From positions 18,416,991 to 18,480,990 of the forward strand of contig CP136061.1 in the NCBI GenBank assembly GCA_032622095.1: a stretch of DNA of 64,000 bases, given 5' to 3'. The translations under genes and the position numbers were made by a program. The DNA is from Siphonodentalium dalli. Taxonomy: Eukaryota > Mollusca > Scaphopoda > Gadilida > Siphonodentaliidae. Of this stretch, positions 55,626 through 64,000 are shown one piece after another. The notes beneath the pieces were generated by a model that did no database searches, was not told the origin of the DNA, and was given only the letters and a program-made list of their open reading frames with translations. Each line of letters starts with the position of its first letter. Positions within the stretch are counted from its first letter, which is position 1.

Positions 55626-56639
55626 GTGATTTATGTCCATTAAAGTGCCACCGTCTTTCAATGCACGTTGTCATACCTAGGGCATGTCCCCCCGTGTGAT
55701 TCCACGGTGAGCACTGCATGGGACACGTGTTTATAGTTTAAGACTTTGGACATGTTCCAGCATTCGTAAGCTATAATTATTTGAAATCTTCTGGCCCAAA
55801 TACATTTATGTTGTATTCCATAGATAGGATAATGAAAAGAAGTTTGTGTTCAATGATGATGAACACACATATAATCAACTCAAATATTTAGCACAAGCAC
55901 ACCGGTGCCATAAATAGCTTCGGTGCGGGCATGCGGTTTTCTCTTGAACGCATTTTATTTGGAATGTTCGCAAAAAAGAAATATCACTCATCAAGTAGTG
56001 TTATTTACTAAATAGTGTTCATTATATGGTACTGTAAACTTGGAGTTTGCTTATAGATAATTTTATGAATGTGGCTATTTTTACGCGATTTCAACATGAT
56101 GTATAGTCCATATCGAAGGCGCAATGTGGTATCATCACATCTTTTCAGTTTAACATAAAATAGGTCCTATTGCAGTTCGATTTCGACATTTTCGGAAAAG
56201 TAAAACAAATTGTTTTTTTTAAGGGGCAGGGTAAATGTTTGACACAGTGTTGCAATATGATTACTCCCATGTCGTGATTGTTTACCATTATTGTATCGGA
56301 CGATAACCTGGGAAGTTCTTAAAACTATATATAATGATCGAAGCAAAATTGTTAAAAATGATAATGAGTTGAAGGGCCAAACAAGTTTGAATCGTCATGG
56401 AAAATTTGAGACAAGTTTCCAAAAGTTCCGGCATTATGTGAAAATAGAAAGGGATATCCCACATGTCGTTCTTGTTTTGTCATCGTACCCATTCTCTTGT
56501 CATTATATATGTCAATCAGATACAAACTACGCAAAAATACAGTCACACGCCTCCATTATCTGACCAAAGGTGGAGGAAAATGTAGATCGATATTCGGAGT
56601 AGTCTTTCCTACTTTTCTCGACCTTTTGACACTTTTTAT
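55626..56639. other. No gene recognised
   Basis: AT-rich DNA between two repeats; no family signature in any frame. Confidence 0.4.
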
Positions 56640-57036
56640 AACCGGATATTCACAACCCAAAGGTTGTTTTACGGTTTGTAAGCGACGCAAGTATAGTTGT
56701 GACGTCACTACTTTATGTAAACCATCCACTGGACTAGATACTGGCTCTATGACGCTCCGACGCTCTGCTCTGTTCGCCGTCATAGTGTAACGACGTAGCC
56801 TCATAGAGCCAGCGCCTAGTCCATCCATCCACCTGTTTTTACATCCGGGCGATTCGAACCTATAGGTCCCTATGGGGGTCGCCATGCATGGGGAAATAAC
56901 CTCGAACCAGCCTGTACAATGAATTGACAAACTAACAAAACGAATTTATGTTTCTGCTTTGATCAGCCTCCCAATAGCAACACTATTAAATTTTAACAAG
57001 AAATTATGGCATTGAAATCCATGGCCATGTAAAAAA

Positions 57037-58020
57037 AAGGACGACCGTGCAGTCACGACCTGCACTACTCAGACTAATATGTGTTGACTTATATGAACGT
57101 CAAGATTTAATTAACTATAAATATTTCTTATAACCAATTACGTACACGAAGTTGATTGCTTGTGGTAGGGGGATTGGGTCTGTACCTCACAATTATCATA
57201 TTGTACTCATACATGTATCTTCCAGCCTTTCAAATCACAACCCAAATCATTAGAATATAAGTAAGGAAGAACATTCAATTTCCAAGAACATGTTTTGTTT
57301 GTACCTGTACAAATTCTATAGTGATTTTATAGGTTGGGATTTGATCAGTTTGATTACAATTGCATGGAGCTACATTTATACCAGCGCGGACTCGGAGCCA
57401 TGCACTATGAAACAACGTCAACCCAACCAAACCTAATGCGAACCATGTAATGCCAACATTAGGCCTGCTTTGTGTGCTATGTCGCGTCGCTGTCAAAGCG
57501 TCAATAACTTTCGCGGGAAAATGCGCGTGCTAATATGACGTCGCTTTGGATACAACATATGACGTAAGCTTACATTTTACGTGAACATGTTTCTACTAAT
57601 TTACTAAACTAAAGAAAAGTTTATTTAGTTATATGATAAACATTCAATATATTTACGATATGAATTATGTTGTTTTCGCGAGGTGGCTAAGGAAAATTTG
57701 CAGTTTTACGTAAATTTCCGACATTTCCCGAATGGCATAGCAACCCGAGTCCGGTCGACAATATTTATGATTTAAGTCATGATTATTGTTCAAAGAATAA
57801 ACCATGTAATGCCTTAACGCAATGAATACTGTTATGTTGGCTATATGAAAAGTAACATTTTGTAGTTTTAATTTAATTGCAATGACGTTTCAAGATGGCG
57901 GCCCCTCAAATCCAAGATGGCGGCGCCCATGTTCGAAAGCGAACTTAGTATAAGGACGACCTGCGCATATGTTGCTGCGCAACATATGCGCGGCTGGGCT
58001 GCGCCCAGCTGGTCGTCCTT
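57037..58020. mobile_element. ~1 kb insertion in copy B ending in a T-shaped double hairpin
   Basis: Copy A runs from ACTATTAAATTTGAAACACA straight into AACCTTATTCAAAATTAAAT; copy B is interrupted here. Both ends carry AAGGACGACC in inverted orientation (57037-57046 and 58011-58020). Inside are two AAGATGGCGGC motifs (57894 and 57915) and a 74-codon minus-strand frame (57275-57496) with one hydrophobic stretch (GITWFALGLVGLTLFHSAW). Whether it is a transposon or a promoter-bearing segment lost from copy A is open. Confidence 0.6.
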
Positions 58021-58021
58021 A
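57951..58021. other. Perfect three-way-junction inverted repeat
   Basis: Outer stem TAAGGACGACC (57951-57961) pairs with GGTCGTCCTTA (58011-58021). Inside are two perfect hairpins: GCGCATATGTTGC-TGC-GCAACATATGCGC (57963-57991) and GCTGGGC-TGC-GCCCAGC (57993-58009). Both loops are TGC. Can fold as a T-shaped cruciform in DNA or RNA. Confidence 0.93.
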
Positions 58022-58187
58022 AAAAAACACAAGCACCCTTATTTAAAATTAAATGATTAATGTGGATTTAGTTGACATAGGCGCATAGCATTCGGCAAAC
58101 CTCGTCAGATTCCGAACCGTTCAGTTTGAAATTACGTCCCCTGGCCCATAGCAACGTTGCAAATGGTGACGTAATTTTCGTTACAAA

Positions 58188-58382
58188 ATGGCGGCGCCCA
58201 GGTACAAGAAGTTATCGGCGAGTGCATATTCGAAATTCTCCGTTGTTGTTCTCGTGTTGAATTTTATTGGTATAAGCCAATCGATTGGGCAAACATTGTG
58301 TGTGAAGCCTCCAGATTTCTGGTTGAACAGTGAAAGTAAAACTCAGTCAGTCGGAAAGAAACTGAATGACGAATCTGACTGA
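58188..58382 (+). other. Possible first exon or orphan frame, 64 codons
   Basis: ATG in a good initiation context (ACAAAATGGCGGC) preceded by GACGTAA; the frame starts MAAPRYKKLSASAYSKF and continues into a hydrophobic segment (SVVVLVLNFIGISQSIG), like a signal anchor. The paralogous position in copy A keeps the ATG but diverges afterwards (MVALSYLRNLK). No family recognised, no downstream exon identified. Could be a promoter-proximal exon of an unassigned gene or chance. Confidence 0.25.
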
Positions 58383-59984
58383 AAAAAATATGAAAATGAA
58401 GGTCAGTGGAGTTGACTGTGGACGTTGGACTGTGGTCACCACGGTGATTTGATTTGTTCTGTTAAATTTTAAGTCTGTTTTCACCTGGACTGGTTAGAGT
58501 TGCAAGCGGCAAATTTTTCCGTCTACTTCTCTAAATTTAATTGTTAATAGCTGACACTGTCAGGTCAAGGAAATCAGAAAATGGACATTTTAGAGCTGAC
58601 TGATTTACTCATTTACTATACTAGTACTACCAGTCTATTACTATTAGGACTGTATTAATGATTACAGATTAGTAAATTTAGTTTTCAACGACTTCAGGCT
58701 CAGCCTCGCCCACTCACTGTGAGTGTGAGTGTGACTCGGGTCAAAATACAATTCTAGCCATCTACAGAGCAGTCGACACACATATGTGACAAACATGTGA
58801 AGCCCAGTGACAAAGTGAGTCAATTAACTTGGTGAGTGAAGGAAAAGAAGAACATCTCCATTTGGTCTCGGCACACTGCAGAGTGTAGTGATTGGTGAGA
58901 GAATATGCTTCCAACTTTCCATCTATGAATTCTGTTTCCTTTGATGGACAGATCATGTTAAATATAATAATTATAATGCACCGTTAATAACGCGATTAAC
59001 GTTGGTTTGTTTGTAGAGATTCATGACATGATCTTGTATTTTTTGTGGTTCGATAGTCTTTTAAGGTGAACTCCGTAAACGTGCATATATGCGCGTCTGA
59101 TTAATGAGTAGTAACCGCATAGGAAACGACCCGAACATACCACTATTGCACAATGACATCAGTTTGTTTGATCTAAATTATTTATCCACTCCAGCCCCAA
59201 AACAATAGTCATTTGGTAAATTATGACATTCCTTTTCGAAGTGCCTTTCATCTACTGAAGGTGGATCCTACCACATGCCAGAAATTGTGTCTCATTGAGT
59301 CATTGTGCCCCACCCATGTAACTCGCTGAAAGTCAAGCATACATAAACGTCTATAAATAAATCAAATGTGGCTATGTGAAATATGCAATAAATCCCCGTT
59401 TTCCACATCATAAAAATGTATTCAGTATTATATGTAAATTATCCAATAAAGATATTTTTCCCTTAAAATTGCAAAAATTAAATTAATTAATTTTGCCTTG
59501 AAAATTGGTCGCTGGGCCAGATTCAACCTTCACCTGATGATAGCATTTTGAACAAATATAGTAACATGTGTTATATGGCTAATATCTCTGGATTGGCGCC
59601 ATGGATATTGGTCTGGGAATTAAAGAAATGTTAGAGGCAATGTCTCACTCTGACCCATGTCTAACTGTGGCCCACATTCCCCTATATCTGGTGCTGCAAC
59701 ATATTCTCGTGCAAATAGGTTTATATTGTACCTAAATATTCACATAGGTTCATATTTTGTATTCATTTAAATTTTTTTTAATCAAAATTTAGAAAAACTA
59801 ACGCCATTATACACTCTGCGAGGGCACCCTGAGTCACCACACCAAATTTCGTTGAAATCCGGGCACCAAAATTAACAAAGACGTGTTGGTCTCAACTTTA
59901 TTCCAGTCTTATATGTATATATATAAACAGTCCCATTAAACCATGTATACATTTATTGATGGACGTGTCATACATGATCGGGTT

Positions 59985-60095
59985 CATTATTCCGAAGGTT
60001 CCACATTCCGAAGGTTCATTATTCGGAAGGTTCGCTATTCCAAAGGTTCGTTATTCCAAAGGTTCGTTATTCTGAAGGTTTTCTATTCCGGGCGT
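59985..60095. repeat. 16 bp GGTTCGCTATTCCGAA repeats, inverted partner at 61243-61350
   Basis: Five to six degenerate GAAGGTTCGCTATTCC units here face the same motif in opposite orientation at 61243-61350 (GGAATAGCGAACCTTC). Copy A retains a shorter version (48475-48545 and 48955-48985). The two arms border a ~1.1 kb interior, suggesting a foldback element. Confidence 0.8.
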
Positions 60096-60391
60096 ATTGA
60101 ACCAGAAATGAATTAAAATTTGCACCCCCGACAAAAAAAACCACACGAGGAATGAAAAATACTATCACGCTAGTATTCACATATGGTACATTTATACACC
60201 CCATTCAAATTCCCAAATTGTCCAAGATGTCGGTTATTAATAGCAAGAAGACAGTATCAGTTTATCGTTTATTATGGAAAGTTGAAAACACGATGACTGT
60301 ATATATGACTGAAATAAGCTACATGTAAGAGTCTAAGTTATAGAGTCTGTCCGAACTGGCAATCTGTATTTGAAAGAAACACCAACATTAA

Positions 60392-60889
60392 AGGCCCACT
60401 TAATTTTCGAACCCCCAGATCACATATATAAAATATATGCCATATTATGTACCATGCATTTGAAATAGGAAGCTCTCTAACATTGTATTATCAACTTATC
60501 CGTGTGTAATAAACTGTGAACATTTTTGTTGTTGAGTTGCCGCCGTGTTTTTGTGCTAAAGTTTCATCTGGTTTTGTTGTGCAAAGTGTATTATTTTCAA
60601 TGGAGGAGGAATAACTCTATATTTTAAACATAGAGTTATTACCCTTCCATTGAAAATTCCTTTTTCTAGCTTGAATTCTGTTGCATTTTGGGAGCCACAA
60701 CGGGGGGGGGGGGGGGGATTTTTTTTTATGATTTCAGCTGTTTTCTATTTCTCTATGGGCATCTTCTAAGACACAGACGTCTCAAATGGTGATGAATTAT
60801 AGTATTTTAATCATATTTTATGTTATTAAAACAGTATATCAAGGCACTATAAAAAGAAAAAATCAGTGATGCGAAAATCAAGTGGGCCT
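60392..60889. mobile_element. TTAA-flanked MITE with internal palindrome, 498 bp
   Basis: TTAA at 60388-60391 and 60890-60893. Ends AGGCCCACTTAATTTTCG and CGAAAATCAAGTGGGCCT. The interior has a palindrome (ATTTTCAATGGA...GGAATAACTCTATATTTTAA and complement, 60593-60656) and a poly-G run (60703-60718). Present in copy B of the duplication only. Confidence 0.85.
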
Positions 60890-61805
60890 TTAAAGTCAAT
60901 ACAAAGTCACAATAGCATTTAAGTTCATCTCTTACTCGTCTATTCTGCGATATTCTGCTACGCAGTATGTTATGGCGCTCCAGTATCCATTAAGCGTTAT
61001 AGCCCCACTGTTATAAACCGCCTTTAGCTGGCGTATTCTTGCCTCTAAGATTATTGCGATATAACGTCATGGAAACATCGCAATGGTGTGGGCTGCGTGA
61101 CGTGACATTAAATTTGAAGCAAACCCGCAAAAAAATATCACATTTATTGTTTCAATGTTTTAAGTTATTTCCTTCATAAAAAGAGTCTTATGATACAGAA
61201 CCCTCTCAATACTTTAGAATATAGAATTAAACCTCAAAATAACAAAACCTTCGGAATAGCGAACCTTTGGAATAGAGAACCTTCGGAATAGCGAACCTTC
61301 GGTATAATGAACCTTCGGAATAGTGAACCTTCGGAATAGCGAACCTTCGGAATAGAGACATGTCGCCGTCCATATGTACTGACGTGATCATATATCCCAA
61401 GTTGGCCGGAAATACAAGCACTCCCATGAAACATACATTTATCATTTTATAGATGGACGGACGTGTTTTGGGTTGTCCTTATATTGTAACGTATACTTCC
61501 GTAATCATATTATCAAAGTTAATGTTTTGATATATATAAATTACGAATTTCCGTGTCCAAGACGTAATCAAATTAATTCACGGATAGTGATATTATACAA
61601 AGCGTGGCACAGATGATCGTGTAAACAATTATATTAATACAGGGCGTAAACTCAAGCCACTCACCGATTGGTGACCATACAATAACTTAATAATGAGTAT
61701 ATGGGACTAGTATACATATAACATTTATTTGATACATTTGCTTGAAAACTATACTGTGCAAAAATTACTCGACAACAACAATTTTATTTTCGCATTCCGG
61801 CTAAT

Positions 61806-63116
61806 CTGCGGACACACGTATCACAGTAGCGATGGCATAGTAGGTGTGACAAGTTATTATGGAGTTTGGTGACAATTGGTCGTCATAATTAATATGCCAT
61901 AGCCAGCCATGTTGGCCGCTGAGTTTCCGCACAATGAGTTGACTGGACCAATTAACCCATTGAGTTTCACCAAGGTTGATCTCTACTCATTACGTTTTGA
62001 TAAATTGTATTCGCTACGATATATAATTGCACGATCGGTCGTCCAAAATTTTGTTTGACCGTGGCCTGGTGGCAATTCCTCATTCATTCACATATCATGC
62101 GCTAGGTACGTTTTTTATATGATTTCAATGCATGTTTATCTACTTATATTTATTCCATGACAGTTCCCCACTTGCGTTTTTTTATTTTGCGACGTTTAGT
62201 TCTACGCATAAGTTTTTGACTCACTTACATCTGCTGAGAATTACACGGGCGATTTGTTCTTAGCAAGAACAATCATGACTGTTGAGAGAAATGGGTTATC
62301 ATTAAGTTATCAAGTGGACTTGTGTGTTAGCGTGGAAAATATAACACTGAGTGACACCAACATATTCCGCTGTGCACTAAAAGACATATTGGAGACGAAC
62401 TGCACTACTTATTAGAATGTGAATGTTTATGTGAGGCCAGACATCGCATCTTGCCTAGCAAATATACCAGCATAGAACATGCAACTATTGATATTTTAGA
62501 TGACATTCTGAATTTGGAAGATGTGGCTTGTCTGCGCAGACTATGTTCATTCATCCGACTGATAAATCTTAAGTTAAATGATATTGACTAATATGCATTT
62601 TGTTGTTGTTGTTGTTGTCGTTGTTGAATATAACGATGAAAATGGTACTGGCGATTGTGACGACGAGTAGACGAAGACGTTAACGTGATGACAACGAAGA
62701 CGGTGATGCTGATGACGACTGCCATGATGTTGACAATGATGACGATGAGGGAAGTTCGTTTATATATTGTACATATGCTGCAACATTCTCAATCTTTTGT
62801 ATATATCTTCTAATTGTATCTCAATATCTATTTGATAAGAGAATAAACGTATTATTAGTAAAGATAAACAACGACAAGACATTCGGGTATAGATACATCC
62901 TTGGGAGATCGACCGTCGCTGGTAGAGCTTGGAAGACTCATTGTGCGAAGTTGCAGAGGGCGACATGGCTTGCTATGTCATATTAATTATGACGAGCAAT
63001 TGTCACCAAACTCCACCATAATAAATAGTCACACCTGAATTTGAATCTGAATCTGAAGTTTATACGGCACAGTATCCTTTCGGATGTATAAGCTACTGTG
63101 GTACGTGTGTCCGCAG
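61806..63116. mobile_element. Long-TIR DNA element containing a LINE fragment
   Basis: Ends CTGCGGACACACGTATCACA and its complement at 63090-63116. A further inverted pair (GGAGTTTGGTGACAATTG at about 61861 and its complement at 62998-63015) extends the arms to ~100 bp with small indels. The interior holds the LINE fragment at 62371-62591. No transposase recognised. Confidence 0.75.
62371..62591 (+). pseudogene. Non-LTR retrotransposon reverse-transcriptase C-terminal fragment
   Basis: In-frame plus-strand peptide with KRHIGDELHYLLECECLCEA and LRRLCSFIRLINLK, ending in TAA. The GDE-HYL-C pattern is typical of the extreme C-terminus of many invertebrate LINE ORF2 proteins. Only ~70 codons remain. 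Confidence 0.6.
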
Positions 63117-63539
63117 CCATTACTTCGTACTCATCAGACTTTCAAATAACGGAAATATGGTTACCTCATACTACGACTCACAGACTATAGAAACCAACAA
63201 CAACATTTGAGTACAGTATCCCTTTAAGCTATCTTCAAATAAATTAAAAATATATCCAACTATTTAGAGTTCTCTCCAAATGAAATATTTGGTGATATAT
63301 CTAAATATTTTAAGACATGTTCAATAGCTGATGACATCTCCAAATATTTGAAAATATCCCATAATATTTTTGAACACAATATATCTTGTATCATTTAGTT
63401 GGACCAAGTGACAACGTGATTGTGAATATTATATTTCGGTTAATCGCGAATTTGGAATTCACCTTACCACAATAACATGATGTCTTCGTGTTACCATATA
63501 CTTATACGTGTGTTAATGGCCCGCCATCACGTTCATGTT

Positions 63540-64000
63540 CTACAAGCTTGTTAGTCTTAAAACAAGTGGTGGATCTGGATGACTCGTGGATGCTGGAACG
63601 CTTCCAACGTTTTCCATCCCAGGTGTCAACTCAAATTTAAAATGTCGCAGCAATTGAGCCAGATATATTTTCATTTCCAGCATAGCGAATTTGTATCCTA
63701 TGCACATCCTAGGACCGGCTGTAAATGGGAGAAATGTGAAGGGTTTAATATCATCCTCGTGAAGAAACCTTTCCGGTCTAAACTTGTTTGGTTCCTTCCA
63801 ATATTTGGGGTTCATGTGAACTGCTGAAGCAAAAGTCAAAACTAGCGTCCCAGCAGGAATGTGCCAGCCATCAATGACGTCATCGGCGACCAATTCTCTA
63901 GCAGCCAACGGCACCGGAGAATGAAATCGCAAAGTTTCTTTAACAGTGCATAGTAGGTATTGCATTTGATCAACTAGATCCACAGTTAAAGGTGTATCAA
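63540..64000 (-). CDS. Cytochrome P450, C-terminal part (truncated by window edge)
   Basis: Open frame from the right edge to a TAG at 63540-63542, about 152 codons. It is the haem-binding C-terminal third of a cytochrome P450 (a full protein is about 500 residues), a monooxygenase normally anchored in the endoplasmic reticulum. Visible signatures in order: helix-K ExxR (KETLRFHSP), the PERF-type motif (FRPERF) and the Cys-ligand loop FTAGPRMCIG, fitting FxxGxRxCxG, followed by helix L (YKFAMLEMK). The LPFTAGPRMCIG and PAGT motifs fit the microsomal clan 3/clan 4 type; the exact family cannot be assigned from this piece. The reading frame stays open to base 64000, so the upstream exon border lies outside. 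It sits on the same strand as WASHC4, upstream of it. No defects are visible. Confidence 0.93.
   Translation of the reverse strand, partial: DTPLTVDLVDQMQYLLCTVKETLRFHSPVPLAARELVADDVIDGWHIPAGTLVLTFASAVHMNPKYWKEPNKFRPERFLHEDDIKPFTFLPFTAGPRMCIGYKFAMLEMKIYLAQLLRHFKFELTPGMENVGSVPASTSHPDPPLVLRLTSL

Larger units (their letters stand above)
56640..61490. repeat. Segmental duplication, copy B
   Basis: Direct-order partner of copy A (44755-49165) with the same block order. It differs by insertions: a ~95 bp palindrome at 56727-56822 (GGACTAGATACTGGCTCTAT and its complement), the ~1 kb element 57037-58020 and the 60392-60889 MITE, and lacks the TTAA elements of copy A. Confidence 0.9.

Noticed and set aside
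57951-58021. Parvovirus-like terminal repeat (T-shaped hairpin)
   Set aside because: The fold is similar in outline but the stem is only 11 bp and no viral coding sequence is present nearby; treated as a structural end of an insertion.
63579-63827. Plus-strand frame opposite the P450
   Set aside because: Shadow of the minus-strand P450 exon, which carries the ExxR, PERF and haem motifs.

Overview
The window is eukaryotic nuclear DNA: AT-rich, intron-rich and full of repeats. It is probably from a mollusc or another lophotrochozoan. Two real protein-coding genes are visible, both on the minus strand. The first is a long stretch of WASHC4 (SWIP, a subunit of the endosomal WASH actin-nucleation complex). 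I rebuilt 16 exons by hand between 41279 and 2396. All have GT-AG borders and continuous phase, and together they encode about 602 residues, roughly the N-terminal half of the protein. The initiating exon was not found upstream, and the 3' half lies beyond base 1. The second is the last exon of a cytochrome P450 (63540-64000), running off the right edge.

Layout: 1-2395 is a 53-55 bp satellite abutting the donor of the last visible WASHC4 exon. 2396-9841 holds exons 16 to 10. 9842-28056 is one 18.2 kb intron with a hAT element, a 33 bp minisatellite, a 5.4 kb 32 bp satellite with two TATAAAA per unit, a LINE 3' end, a composite interspersed repeat, nested TTAA elements and hairpin MITEs. 28057-41279 holds exons 9 to 1, with three more arrays at splice junctions and two hAT insertions. 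41280-63539 has no gene I can support. It carries a SINE, a 4-5 kb segmental duplication in direct order (about 44.75-49.2 kb and 56.6-61.5 kb), many TTAA-flanked MITEs, a 67-69 bp minisatellite and other terminal-inverted-repeat elements.

The most unusual feature is that tandem arrays in WASHC4 repeatedly straddle its splice junctions. At least seven of the visible junctions (exons 3, 7, 8, 9, 10, 11 and 16) have been tandemly copied. The copied unit contains 5-58 nt of exon edge, the splice site and adjacent intron, in 2 to about 95 copies. Introns 7 and 10 carry such arrays at both ends. The window therefore holds well over a hundred decoy donors and acceptors beside intact exons. At exon 3 a shared GTAACG sits at both duplication breakpoints, and one lies in a hAT terminus, so that duplication came after the hAT insertion and probably arose through microhomology.

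Other useful observations: two paralogous empty sites show that the MITE families insert at TTAA (piggyBac-like). Three hAT elements have perfect 8 bp target duplications. A SINE and a LINE in the window share a 3' tail. A perfect T-shaped double hairpin forms the end of a roughly 1 kb insertion. No searches were run; family names rest on remembered homologs and on motifs visible in the sequence.
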